The position numbers and the translations under genes are program-made. From Vigna angularis (Eukaryota > Streptophyta > Magnoliopsida > Fabales > Fabaceae), in the NCBI RefSeq assembly GCF_016808095.1, contig NC_068973.1, forward strand, positions 36,140,077 through 36,204,076: 64,000 bases of DNA. Reading direction: 5' to 3'. The notes beneath the pieces are model-generated. The model did no database searches. It worked only from the letters and a program-made list of their open reading frames with translations, and was not told the DNA's origin. Below, piece by piece: positions 31,397 to 43,447 of the stretch; position 1 is the first letter of the stretch, and every line of letters starts with the position of its first letter.

Positions 31397-34060
31397 TCAA
31401 GCTGGATGGTGGATGTTCACCATTCCAAGCTTGGGAATAATCGACTTAAATCGAGTGCGATGAGGGAATTTTGTGAAGACATCAGCAAGCTGTTCTTCTG
31501 ACCGAATAGGTAGTAAATGTAGAAATTTAGCTTGTATCTTCTCACGGACAACGTGACAATCCAACTCTATATGCTTGGTGCGCTCATGAAAACTTTGGTT
31601 TTGAGCTATGTGTCTCGCAGAGTTGTTGTCACAGTATAAGATAGCTGTAGCAACCGGTGTGACTTCGAGGTCTTGAAGGAGATAATGCAACCATTGCATC
31701 TCACAAACTGTAGCAGCAAGAGCCCTGTATTCCGCCTCTGTAGATGATCTCGAAACCGTACTCTGCTTCTCTGATCTCCAAGAGACGAGAGATTTTCCTA
31801 GGAAAACGCAATAACCTGTGGTTGATCTCCTTGTATTAGGGCAGGTGGCCCAGTCAGAGTCGCTGAATCCCTTTATCTGTATCTCCGAATCAGAAGCAAA
31901 GAAAAGTCCTTCAGATGGACTTGACTTAACATATCTAAGTATATGTTGCAAAGCCTGATAATGATGCTTGGTTGGTTCCTGCATAAACTGACTCAACAGG
32001 TTAACTGTAAAACATATATCAGGTCTAGTGTTAGTAAGGTAGAAAAGTTTTCCTATTAGTCTCCGATAATCACTAGGATTATCCATGTAATCCTCTGTCT
32101 TGTATAATGAGTTGTTGTTGCTCAAATATGGTGTAGAACTGGGTTTGCTTCCAAGCATCCCTGTTTCCTCAAGAATATCAAGTGCATATTTTCTTTGGCA
32201 AACGTGTATTCCTTTTCTAGACCTAGCAACTTCAAAACCAAGAAAATACTTAAGTTCTCCCAGGTCCTTAATGTGAAATTGGTTGTGTAAAAGGGTTTTT
32301 ACCAAACTGATTTCTTTCATTGAATTTCCTGCTAAGACAACATCATCAACATAGACAAGTAAAGCTGTGAAGTCTGTGTTAGTTCTTTTGACAAATAAAG
32401 AGTGATCTGATTTAGACTGATTGTATCCAGAAGAAATAAGAAATGAGGAAAGTTTATCAAACCATTGTCTACTGGCTTGTTTCAAGCCATATAAGGACTT
32501 AGTTAACTTACAAACTTAACCTTTATTATCAACATTTAAGCCTGGCGGAGGATCCATATATACATCTTCATTCAAGTCTCCATGGAGAAAGGCATTGTCT
32601 ACATCAAGTTGATGTAGAAACCAATTCTTAGAAGCTGCAAGAGCAAGAAGCATTCTAACAGAAGTAAGTTTAGCAACAGGGGAAAATATGTCTAGAAAAT
32701 CTATACCCTCTTGTTGGGTATACCCTTTGGCTACCAACCGAGCCTTGTATCTTTCAACACTACCATCAGCTTTGTGTTTGATCTTATAGACCCACTTACA
32801 TCCAATAGATCTCTTTCCCGGAGGAAGTTGAGTCATGAACCAGGTTTTATTTGCTTGTAGAGCTTGAATTTCCTTTTGCATAGCATTGATCCATTCTGGG
32901 TTGTTCTTGGCTTGTTCATAAGAACTTGGTTCTTTGTTATTAGTTATAGCAAGAGTATATCTTAAGTGCTTGTCAGATAGATTTTTGTAAGATAAAACAT
33001 TTGTTATTGGGTAAGGAGTACTCAAACCATTTTTGACAGTCAAGTATGTAGATGGAGATTCATCTCCTTCTTGAATATAATTCTTCAAGTATTCTGGAGT
33101 TTTTCTAACTCTGCTAGATCTTCTGTGAACATTTTCTTGCTGCTGTTCTGTGGGATTTGTGTCTTCATTAGTGGAAGTATTGCTTTCTGTCGAGTTTCTA
33201 CCATTTGAATTACTTTGATCAGGATTCTGGTTCTCTCTTTCATCCTCTGCAGATTCTTTCTCATTCCTGGAATAAATATTATCAAGGAAAAACATATTTT
33301 CTTCACCACAATTACCACTATCTTTCCCTTTCTGTTTATCCCTATATGGGAATACGTTTTCATAGAAAACAACATTTCTGCTTATGATTATCTCTCTACT
33401 ATTGATATCAAGAACTATATACCCTTTCATTCCACTCTTGTATCCTAGGAATATTCCTTTCCTAGCTCTCGGATCAAGCTTGCTCCTATTGTTTTCTAAA
33501 GTAGATGCAAAACAAAGGCATCCAAACACCTTTAGATCAAGATAGGTGGGTGAATCATTATACAAGAGTTCAAAAGGTGTTTTGTCATTGATAACAGGAG
33601 AAGGCAATCTATTTATTAAAAAGACAGCATGAGATAAAGCATAAGACCAATAGGTGTGAGGGATATTTGATTGAAAGATTAAGCTACGAGTAACATTCAA
33701 TATGTGTTGGTGTTTTCTTTCAACAACAGAATTCTGTTGTGGAGTTTCAACACAACTTCTTTGATGCTCAATTCCATTAGAATTATAAGTAGCAAGGCAA
33801 TTAAATTCAGGTCCATTATCAGTCCTAATAATTTTAATTGTTTTGTTAAATTGAGTCTTGATTTTCATGATAAAAGCCTGCAAAAGATCTCTGGTCTGAC
33901 CTTTGTTATTCATTAGAAAGGCCCAAGTGTGCCTACTATGGTCATCAACTATGGTAAGAAAATATTTGTGCCCATGAACAGAAGGAGTAGAAATAGGACC
34001 CCAAATATCACAATGTATTAAATCAAAACAGTTAGTAGACAAAGTATTGCTCTTAGGAAA
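31397..34060 (-). pseudogene. Copia integrase-RT-RNase H polyprotein with one nonsense codon
   Basis: The frame begins in integrase ([19 protein letters not shown]; catalytic RTDNGPEF and [15 protein letters not shown]). It continues through the [16 protein letters not shown] hinge and RT (WKWVYK-type [24 protein letters not shown] in LLVYVDDVVLAG) to RNase H (FSDSDWATCPNTRRSTTGYC; SRSSTEAEYRAL; LYCDNNSARHIAQN). A single TAA at 32518-32516 replaces a codon between NVDNKG and VCKLTKSLYGLKQ. Otherwise both parts are in the same frame. The integrase is related to element A at roughly three-quarters identity by eye, so they are sister elements, not two halves of one. Confidence 0.9.
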
Positions 34061-37000
34061 TGTGGATTCGTCGAAATAAAGGGTTGTCACCACTGAAAGA
34101 GAAAATAGAATGCACCTGTGAAAGACAAGAACACGAAAATAATCGGTCAAAACAAAAGTAATTAATTAACATTCATTTGTAACAAATGAAACAAAAATTA
34201 CATGTGATGGTAGTCAAACTTTGTTCCAGAAAAATTTGAGCAAAGAAGAGGGTATCACACGCTAACATAAACTGAATGAATTTTCAATCTTCCACTCAAA
34301 TTTTTATTGAATTCACTGGCATTTTAACGTCTAACGCTGGGGCATTCGACGTTTTATATCCTTTTGACGTCTGATTCTATACATAAATATATTTTCACCT
34401 TCACGCCAAACATTCTCTCGCAAAATTTACCCAATATAACAAATTGATGTTGAATTACAATCCTAAACTACCTCTAATAATTGCATTTATTTACAAAAAT
34501 GTCACTAATAATTTATTTACGTTGGCTATTTTTGTAACGTTATACGTTGTTTTTACACTAGTCTTATATGCAATTTATTGACAAAAGAAACTTTAATTCC
34601 ATTGTTAAATGTGAAAAAAAACTTTAATTTTAAAGTAATTATTGATTAACTTTTAATTCCATCTTTAAATGATTATTAAATTTTTATTGTTGATCGGTTA
34701 TTAAAAAATTAGTCATATCCAAACATTGAAGACCAATTTAATGATCAAAACATGTTCGTAATTATGCTCATTAATTTGACAAATTTTTCGTTTGTTAATT
34801 GAGTGGTTGAAATAAAAATATACAGCAGCCAATTCTTCGGTTGAAAATGGGACAAATTTTATTAAATTGAAAAATAATTTCCGTTGTTAATTTGTTCAGG
34901 ATGTGAATTGTATAATAATATTATATAGTTTTCGGTTGCTAAGATGTGAGATTTTTAGTTTAAATAAAATAGCTTCTATGATAAACAATAAAAATGTTTA
35001 GTGACCAAAATATTTCAATAGTTAAATAACAAAATTTAAATATTTCTTTTGTCGAAATACTAGTGACTAATTCAGTGTACAATATGTTGACCTTGTAAAC
35101 AATTTTATAGTGGGAATAATTGTCAACTCCAATTTATAACGCAATAGATAGTAATATAAAAATTAAAAGTATTAATATTACATGAATAAAACAAAAAATA
35201 GTTTTTAATAAATATCATAATATTTAAAGTTTATATATAATTAAATATACACCTAACAATTCTCTTGTCTATTATTATTAGGATGGCAAAAAATTATGGG
35301 TACGCAGATAAAATCCGGATAGTTGGTACCTGCTGATATTTATTACCTGCAATCTTAGGTATTTTAATATCCATTAATAAATGGGTCGAATGCGGATATT
35401 ATACTATTTGTACTTGCGTATATTCTATATCTGAAAAAAATAAAAATAAAAATTTAATTTATATTATTAAGTTACATTTAATTAAAATTAACATTAATTT
35501 ATATTTTATAAGATTAAATTTAATTAAAATTAAAATTAAATTTATATTATATTTTATATATTTTATGTAATTTTATTTTAATTTTATTTTAATAATTTAT
35601 AAAATATATATTTTTAAATATTTGCGGATAACAACGGATATTCATGGATATCTGCGAGTTTTTAAATATCTACAAATATTTTTTAAGCAAGTATCAGTGC
35701 GAATAGCAGGTCGGATAGCGGGTGAAATTTTTTTATCAAGTCAGATTGTGGATAGGCACTGTTCGTGTCCGACCCGAATGTTTTACTCTATCATCTCTAT
35801 TGTTAAGAGAATTAGAAGAGTATGGTATAAGATTTTTCAGTTCACTTTGCTAAAATAAGTTTTATATGCTCATTTTATTGTGTATGCATTCACTGTAGCT
35901 CGAAATTTTGCATTTGTTATTCTCTTAACATCCAATTTGGTACGAAGCAAAAAATTATTTATAAAAAATTTCAAAAGTAGACCTTTAACTAAAAGGGGTA
36001 AAACAAAGTTTCCTCAAATTTAAAAAGAATATTAAAAAAATTAATTAATTAATTTTTAAAATTTTTTAATTAAAAAATTCAATTAATAAAAATATTAAAT
36101 TAGATTTTTTTGTTGAGTTCAAGTCCATTTTCATTCCCACACCATCCCTTTTTTTACACCTTGATTTTATTTTATTAGGCCAATTTCTTTTATTCCTACA
36201 CGCTCCCATTTTTGTTTTTTTACCAAGCAACCGACCCTTACCACTACAACCCAATTCATTTTTTTTAACATTTTCTTCTCCTACCATTAATAAAAATGTC
36301 AATATAATATTTATATAAATAATAAATTTTATTTTAATTTAAAGAAAAAAAATATTATTTTATTTAAAAAAATTAAAATTAAATTAAATAAAAGAACATA
36401 TATATACATATTAAATTAAATACAAAATAATAATATTTAATGATAATATTAACACATAACATTACATGTGACAGTGAAATGCAACATTACTATGTTACAT
36501 GATATGCAACATACTTGACACATAATAAAAAATGTTTAGATAAAAAATATTAAAAAATAATTAAAATTAAAATAATAAAAGACTCTAAACTGACATGTAA
36601 CATTGTTGATTGTTGGTATATTATTAACGAAAATTATTTAATTGAATTAATTTTTCAAAAATTAGAACCTAATAAAAAAATAAAAACAAATTTGTAACTT
36701 TTCAGTCAAAATTAGAAAAAAATAAAAAATAATTAAGCCTAATTAAAATAATATTTTTTCTTTAGAAAATTATAATGTTGAGGTTAAATTATTATATCAT
36801 TAAAGAAAAACTGAAGATTTTAGAACTTCTACTAAAATTTAACGTTAGTATATCTATGTTGTAAAATAAAAAGGGTGTTACAGAATATATAATTATAATT
36901 TATTGAAAGGCAAGTAAGTGAAAATAAAAAATAGAAAAGGCCAAGTGTTTTGCTTCTTCTTTTTTTTTTTTACTTTTAGAACAAAAGATAATACGAATCT

Positions 37001-37199
37001 CTTAAAAGTAAAAGTAATGTAAGAACCTGATAGCCACAAAAATTATTAAAGAAATTATTGTAAAAGATCATTGTTAGATATATTTATTAGAATCCCCAAT
37101 CAAATTGGTTAAATTAATTGGTAATTTAGTTTGGTTAATTAGTCCATTTCTCCCAAATAAACTAAACAATTTAAAGTAAAGTAGAGCGCAAAAACCAAA
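34060..37199. repeat. Segmental repeat, spacer copy C (~3.1 kb)
   Basis: Nearly identical to 26620-29655 in direct orientation. Its left junction fuses to copia B integrase and its right junction (GCGCAAAAACCAAAC/GTGGATGATAG) fuses to the upstream flank of a type-2 DUF247 gene. No gene seen. Confidence 0.85.
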
Positions 37200-37612
37200 C
37201 GTGGATGATAGAAAAAGAAAACCAGAGAAATGCGTAATGTCGTTGAAATGTGATGAACAAAGATGGAATAATCTGAGTGGAGAAATATGCAGAATTACAC
37301 GATTCCTTTCTTTCGATTAAATTTTGAGTCTTTGTCACGAAAGTTTTATCTCTTGCTTGATGCTTTTCTTGAGAGAATCAGAATAATTAATACTCATTTC
37401 TTGTGAGCTAAGGGTTTCTTTTATCACAGAACAATATCTGATACACCTTCAGTATGAGTATGATTGACAAAAGCACTGGTATGCATGCATTCGTAATTCC
37501 AGCAGCTTTCTAACCGTTTCTCTTCATCTTTCCTCCCTGTAAAATCTTAATCTTATATACCACAAATTCTTATATATCTTGTGCCCAATCTTTACTAGAC
37601 ATATGCATACCG
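37200..37612. promoter_or_regulatory. Orphan upstream region of a deleted type-2 DUF247 gene
   Basis: Nearly identical to 50052-50461, the DNA directly upstream of the intact type-2 gene at 48706-49989. Here no DUF247 coding sequence is attached: the left side is spacer repeat, and the right side is a copia LTR starting at 37613. It documents a former gene copy whose body is lost. Confidence 0.8.
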
Positions 37613-38212
37613 TGTTGAGAAACAACGGTATTTGTTCTCTATGTGAACTCCAAAAATAGACACTGTGCGAAAGCGTAGAAATAGAAGTGTATGCGTAAGA
37701 AAAATAATACCGGAAATTTTAACGTGGAAAACCCTCTCGGGAAAAATCACGAGACCTAGTCAAGAAAAATATTTCCACTATAAAAGTAGGATTACAGTGT
37801 TTCTCTCACTCTCTCTGAGGATCTCACAGTAAATCTCACCCTCTCGTATGGTATACAAAACTCTCACTTTCACACTCATATTATCTTCTATTGCACTATA
37901 TCTACACCTCTCGATCGGTATTTCTCTCACACAAAAAATACTCTCTATTTCTCTCCTTCACCGTAGCTCTCTTTTCTTCACGGTAGGTTTCTCTTCTTCT
38001 TTTTGTTGGTGTATCTTCTCCATTGATGACCTCCATTTTATAGTAGAGTAAAGAAGAAAAAACAAGGAACATGGTTGGTGAGGTGCACTCATGTTCCGTA
38101 AAAAAAGGAGAAATGGGAGACATTTTCTCCAACTTTCGGTGCACTATCTTTTGGTGCATTATTTCTCACTTTGTTCAGCAAGTGGTGGGTCCATTTATTT
38201 GTTTATTCAACA
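37613..38212 (-). mobile_element. 3' LTR of copia element C (600 bp)
   Basis: Minus strand begins TGTTGAATAAAC after the polypurine tract TATGGGGGAGATT and ends GTTTCTCAACA, giving TGTTGA...TCAACA ends. CTATAAAATGG near 38037-38047 is a good TATA box. The adjacent 37608-37612 is TACCG. No matching duplication is found at the other, truncated end. Confidence 0.88.
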
Positions 38213-38256
38213 AATCTCCCCCATAAGCATTAAATGGACCTTTTTATCTTTCTGAC

Positions 38257-39297
38257 TTAGTTAGAAGGTACCAATATACCAGCACCTTGGCAACAGTCTT
38301 CAACCTTCTTGGTTGGTATTGACTTAGTCATCATGTCAGACCAATTCAAGTCTGTATGGATTTTCTCTATCTTCAATTTTTTCTCATCCAGCGCTTCTCG
38401 TATCCAGTGATACCGCACGTCGATATGCTTCGAGCGTGAATGAAACATGGGGTTCTTGGTTAGATGGATGATACTTTGATTATCATAATTCACCACATAA
38501 TCGTCTTGATTATGTCCTAATTCACTTAGGAAATTCTTCATCCATAGCATCTCTTTAGAGGCTTCAGTCACCGCAACATACTCTGCTTCAGTAGTAGACA
38601 ATGTCACACATTTTTGTAGCTTTGACTGCCAAGAAACAGCTCCCCCTGCAAAAGTAATGAGATAACCTGATGTTGACTTCCTTGAATCGACATCTCCAGC
38701 CATGTCTGAGTCTGAATATCTGATTAACTTTAGGTCTCCATTGCCAAAACACAAGCTTCTTTTGACAGATCCTCTTAGATACCTTAATATCCACTTAACA
38801 GCTTCCCAATGCTCCTTTGCTGAATTTGACAGGAATCTGCTCACAACTCCTACAACATAGCCAATATCTGGCCTTGTACAAACCATTGCATACATAAGGC
38901 TACCCACGGCAGAAGAGTAGGGTACCTTGCTCATTTCTTCTTTTTCTTCTTCATTCTTTGGACATTGCGACTTGCTAAGTTTGAAATGTCCAGCAAATGG
39001 AACACGAGCAGATTTGACATTGTGCATGTTGAACCTTTTGAGAATTTTCTCAATGTAATTTTCTTGAGATACCCATAACATTCTTCTAGAACGATCTCTG
39101 GAGATTTTCATTCCAAATATCTTCTTTAGTGCACTCAGGTCTTTCATGGCAAAAGACTTGCTCAATACCTTTCTTAGAGCAACTATTTTAATTTTGTCTT
39201 TTCCTACCATCAACATATCATCAACACACAAGAGAAGTATGATGGACTCACCATTTTTATAATGCTTCAAAAACACGCAATGGTCTTCTTGAAATTA
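38257..39297 (-). pseudogene. Copia element C, RT C-terminus and RNase H remnant
   Basis: About 345 codons are open from FQEDHCVFLKHYKNG. RT motif LLLCVDDMLMVG (a CVDD variant) is followed by RNase H blocks YSDSDMAGDVDSRKSTSGY, STTEAEYVAV and NYDNQSIIHLTKNPMFHSRS, ending VPSN at 38257. This belongs to a different copia lineage from elements A and B. Everything 5' of the RT palm is missing. It ends about 290 bp before the divergently oriented DUF247 gene at 39586. Confidence 0.88.
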
Positions 39298-39585
39298 TGT
39301 TGGTTGTCAAACATACCATTTTCCATATTAAAACTATTATGAATGCGTGGTTTACTAATAACTCGGCAGGTATGGGTGAACTTCACTCCTCTATTTAACA
39401 AACCCCAAACACTGCACATTCATCCCACATAACTTTCTTTGTAATAATTGAGATTTCATACGAATAAGGACGTCGTCAATCAGGTAATATATATCATAAT
39501 TCCCCACTGCTACATTATTTCTTAATGTCATCATTTTAATTCCTTCCCCATTTTGGTTTCTGGTTTCAGAAATTACTGGAAAAAG
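39298..39585 (+). promoter_or_regulatory. Promoter and leader of the plus-strand DUF247 gene
   Basis: Between the copia C remnant and the ATG. A CTATTTAAC TATA-like word lies near 39392. A T-rich tract ending TGGTTTCAG at 39569 could be a leader-intron acceptor. The TTG-initiated extension upstream of 39586 is rejected. Confidence 0.45.
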
Positions 39586-40845
39586 ATGAGCAAGGATGAT
39601 GTAGAGATCGATATTAAAAAGTTGTTGGAGAAAGGAAAGTCTCTCATAACTGATGAGTGTTGCATCTACAGAGTACCCTTAAATATTCGCAAACTCAACG
39701 AAGATGCTTACACCCCACAGGTTGTTTCTATTGGCCCTTTTCACCATGACACCATCGATCGCCTTCGGGATATGGAAAGTCACAAAAGAATGTATTGCAA
39801 GTCATTTCTTGATCGAACCCATACGACATCGGAAAGCTGGATCAGCTACATTGAACGTGAGGAGCCCAAAATTCGCAGTTGTTACTCAGGTACACTTGTC
39901 TCCGACAAGAAGAAACTGCTAGAGATAATCTTTGTGGATTGCGGTTTTATACTTGAACTCTTTTGGAGAAAATATTATGATGACAATGTGTTAAGTGATG
40001 ACATCAATTCTCTTTCAGCACCATGGCTAACCAATATGATGCTATATGATTTGTTGTTACTTGAAAATCAACTTCCCTTTTATGTCCTTGACAATCTCTA
40101 TTCGGCCAGCTATGATTCTACATATGGTCGTAATTGTAACATCCCTTCGTTCATCGAGCTTACGTATAGGTTTTTTGGCCGTTTCAATATATCCGAGTTG
40201 ACTTTTGTCAACAATAACGAGATAAAACACTTCACTGATCTGATACGAGTCTTTCACTTTAAACATCCTTGGAGAGGAGAACAAGAGCTTTCAAGGAGCG
40301 ACGAATTTCTGAAACATCTTCCCAGTGCTACTCAGTTGTCAGAAGCAGGAGTAAGGTTTAAGGTAACCGAAAGTAAATGTTTACTGGATTTGAAATTTAC
40401 AAAATCGGTTCTTGAAATCCCGCAATTGCTTGTACATGATGCTTCTGAACTTGTGTTTCGCAACATGATAGCTTTAGAGCAGTGTCATTATCCTTATGAG
40501 TCCTATATTACTGATTATATTGTAGTTCTGGACGTTCTAGTAAACACAAGCCATGACGTGGATCTACTGCTTCGAAAGGGAATACTGGTGAACTTTTTAG
40601 GAGACAGCGATTCTGCGGCTAAAATGATTAATGGTCTTTGTAAAAATTTACTGCAGATAAATTTTAGTTGCCATTACTTTCGTCTCTGCGAAGACTTGAA
40701 TGCTTTCCTTAGAAATCCCTTTCGTAAATTGAGGTCAAGTTTGAAACGTAATTATTGGCAAACCGCTGCTACCTCTGCTGTAATTCTTCTTGTTCTCTCT
40801 TTTGTTCAAACACTTTGCTCTATCTGGGAACTATACAAGCGTTAG
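39586..40845 (+). CDS. DUF247 (UPF0481) protein, third type, 419 aa
   Basis: A complete single-exon gene; the first ATG gives MSKDDVEIDIKKLL. Hallmarks: DECCIYRVP, YTPQVVSIGPFHHD, YCKSFLDRT, IIFVDCGFILELFW, LLLLENQLPFYVL, HFTDLIRVFH, QLSEAGVRFKV, VFRNMIALEQCHY, SLKRNYWQTAA and a C-terminal membrane helix. The usual RRDYC-x-x-PWQ motif is shortened to KRNYWQ. Sequence is about equally far from the type-1 and type-2 copies, so it predates the local duplication. It lies between two segmental copies, on the opposite strand from its neighbours. Confidence 0.92.
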   Translation: MSKDDVEIDIKKLLEKGKSLITDECCIYRVPLNIRKLNEDAYTPQVVSIGPFHHDTIDRLRDMESHKRMYCKSFLDRTHTTSESWISYIEREEPKIRSCYSGTLVSDKKKLLEIIFVDCGFILELFWRKYYDDNVLSDDINSLSAPWLTNMMLYDLLLLENQLPFYVLDNLYSASYDSTYGRNCNIPSFIELTYRFFGRFNISELTFVNNNEIKHFTDLIRVFHFKHPWRGEQELSRSDEFLKHLPSATQLSEAGVRFKVTESKCLLDLKFTKSVLEIPQLLVHDASELVFRNMIALEQCHYPYESYITDYIVVLDVLVNTSHDVDLLLRKGILVNFLGDSDSAAKMINGLCKNLLQINFSCHYFRLCEDLNAFLRNPFRKLRSSLKRNYWQTAATSAVILLVLSFVQTLCSIWELYKR

Positions 40846-41252
40846 AAGTCAATACCTGCTCAATAACTCTTTCCTCTTTCTTTGGTTGCTGTTTATGTTT
40901 TTTTTTTTTCATTTGTACCTTTTTTTTAGCTTTATTGTATCATGATCTCTTTGTCTTGTTGCTTAATTAAGAGCAACCTATAGTTCTCTTTTTTATGTTG
41001 TGTTTGGTGTGTCATTTTGCTACCAATTATTAATGTACCGTGTTTAGTAATTTCAATGCCATCAATTATGTCAGGTTTATTTTAGTTTTGTTTTTTTGCT
41101 CATTTCTTTTTCTTTGCAAATTATTTTATTGACATAATAAATAATTTAATCTACGTACCAATGTATACTGTGTGTTATATTAACAGATTAACAATTGAAA
41201 ATTAAAGGAATAAAAGACCAATTTTATTTGTGAGAGGAACCAGGTCAATGAT

Positions 41253-41276
41253 TATATATATATATATATATATATA
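41253..41276. repeat. (TA)n microsatellite
   Basis: 24 bp of TA. Confidence 0.9.
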
Positions 41277-41545
41277 ACAAAATGTTAATTAAGATAATCC
41301 TAAAGATGGTTTCAGTTATATGGTGTTCTTAACACTTAAGGACTGGTAAAAACAATACATTTTTTTTGAGTATTTTTAGTGTAGGTCTATCAATAAAAGT
41401 GGAAGGAAGGATGTTCGACATCGAAGAAACATGTTGAAGTATTGCTCTTGACAATGCTGCCACAAATTTCTATTCATGTATTTGGTGGCCTATTTTATAT
41501 AAGTTATAAATATTTAAGAATTGAAGTTAAAAGGTTACTAATACA

Positions 41546-41549
<4 letters not shown>

Positions 41550-41614
<65 letters not shown>
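41550..41614. repeat. (TA)n microsatellite
   Basis: About 65 bp of TA. The YIYI frames on both strands are artefacts of it. Confidence 0.95.
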
Positions 41615-41618
<4 letters not shown>

Positions 41619-41744
41619 GTATGGTGTAGAAAGGTGGAAAGGTTCCAAGATAACATTGTAATAGAATTATCAGTTAAATTATATTGTATATTTGCTTGTG
41701 AAATTCTTAAAGGAAACAGTGTGGATGAAAATAGATAGACCATA

Positions 41745-41935
41745 GCTCGTGGGGATTTACTTGTGGGAGCATATGACAAATATCTTAATTATTTTAAATT
41801 TCAAACAGCAAAAAGTTTTAATGTTTTAACAATTTTTAAAAATTATTTAAAATTGATTTGACAACTAACAACAAAGATTAAATATAAAATTTATAGATAT
41901 AAGAATTATAACAGTTTTCATAACCTTGAGGACTA
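41745..41935 (+). repeat. 3'-flank repeat, inverted copy at 53090-53330
   Basis: Shares GGGGATTTAC-TTG-GGAGCATAT, TTTTAAATTTCAAACA and CAACTAACAACAAAGATTAAA with the reverse strand of 53090-53330. Each copy lies downstream of a type-1 DUF247 gene, so it marks the extent of the inverted duplication. Confidence 0.75.
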
Positions 41936-42203
41936 GAAAATAATAATTTTTTTTGTACAAGATCCAAAACAAAGATATTTAAATTAAATAATTAAAATAT
42001 CTTTTAAAAATAAAACCATAATCACAAAAACAAATTAATACAAATGAAACATAATTGTCTAGCATTACAATAACTACACAAGTTATTAATTGGCAGCAAA
42101 AAGGCACACCAAACAAAACATGAAGGAGAAGTGAGTTACTCTGATGTGAGCACAAAATAAACAAGGACGGAGACTGATGATATTCGGAAGAAGGTGAGAC
42201 ATT

Positions 42204-43447
42204 CTAAGACTGTTTTATCTGCCAGATAGAACAAATTGTTTGAACAAAAGAAAGAATAAGAACAACAATAGCAGCAACGGTGGCAGCGGTTTGCCAAGGA
42301 CTTTTACAGTAATCACGTCTGAGAGTTGACTTCAACTTAAGACGACGACTTTTATACGAAGCATCCAAGTCCTGCCACAGAGTGACGTAATCAGAACTGA
42401 AATCCTTGAGAACAATATTTCTGCAAAGACGTTTAGTTCTTTCAGCAGCAGAATCACTATCCCCTAATAAGTTCTTCATTATTCCTGCTCTAACCAGTAT
42501 ATCCACATCCTTCCCTGTGTTTACTAGATCTTGCAGAACAAGAGCATATTCTGTAATGTAGGCCTCTTTAGGATAGTGAAACTGCTCCAAAGCCACCATG
42601 TTGCGAAACAAAAGTTCAGTACCATCGTCCACTCTGAATTTTGGTATTTTAAGAACCTTTTTTGAAAAACTCAAGTTTAGAAAGCACTTACTTTCGTTGC
42701 TTCCTAACCCTATTCCTGCTCCTGACAACTTAGTAGCACTAGGAATATGCGGCCATTGGCTACTCCTAGTAGTCTTATTTCTTCCACATAAGTGAAAACT
42801 TCGTATTAGATATCCGTGAAGTGATGACATGTTGTGATAAGATTATCAGGAGACTAATCTAATCTATTGAAAAAGTCAAAGTAGTCAAATGTAAGTCGGA
42901 TGAATGAAGGGATGTCACCGTCACCATCAACAGTGGAAAGATTGAAGAGATCATGAAGAACAAAAAAAGGAAGTTGGTTTTCAAGCAACACCAAATCATA
43001 GAATATCATAATTCCGAACCATGGAGTTGAAAGATACTTATCATATGATGTCTTATAGTGAGCTGTCCAAAAGAGTTCGAGTATAAATCCGGAATCCACA
43101 CAGATTATCTCTACCAGTTCCTTCGGGCTGAACTCAAGTGCGTCTGAGTAGCATTGACGAATTTGGAGCTCCTTACCTGCTATATAATTGATCCAGCTTG
43201 CCATACTTGTGTTGGTTCGTTTAAGAAATGACTTGCAATAGGTTAGTTTGTGTCTTTCCATGTTCTGGAGATGGGAGTTCTTACGGTGATAAGGGCCTAT
43301 GGAAATAACCTTTGGGGTGTAAGCTTCTTCGTTGAGTTGGCGAATAAGTAAGGGTACTCTGTAGATGCAGCACTCTTCAGTTACGGGTGGGTTTGCTCTC
43401 TCCAACATTCCTTGAACATGGATCACAACATCATCCATGTTCATCAT
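42204..43447 (-). pseudogene. DUF247 type 1, nonsense plus frameshift
   Basis: Very close to the intact gene at 18724-19959. The N-terminal frame (MMNMDDVVIHVQ ... YFDFFNRLD) ends at TAG 42856-42854, where the intact copy has a Leu codon. About 40 bases further on, two extra bases (near 42806-42813) shift the frame. The rest, from LIRSFHLCG to the C-terminal membrane helix, continues open in the new frame. Both lesions are small and the remaining sequence is well kept, so inactivation looks recent. It pairs with 48706-49989 as the second segmental copy of the type-1/type-2 unit. Confidence 0.92.

Larger units (their letters stand above)
30905..34060 (-). mobile_element. Ty1-copia retrotransposon B, 3' half only
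   Basis: On the minus strand: part of integrase, RT, RNase H, a polypurine tract (TTGAGGGGAGGA, ending at 31389) and the 3' LTR. Gag, protease, the start of integrase and the 5' LTR are missing. At 34060 the element passes directly into segmental-repeat DNA. Confidence 0.88.
40846..42203. other. Convergent intergenic region between two DUF247 loci
   Basis: Contains the 3' flanks of 39586-40845 (+) and 42204-43447 (-), two TA microsatellites, and a repeat (41745-41935) found inverted at 53090-53330. No gene seen. Confidence 0.6.

Noticed and set aside
39553..39585. N-terminal extension of the plus-strand DUF247 protein from a TTG
   Set aside because: No ATG; the stretch contains a likely splice acceptor and the family N terminus begins at 39586.
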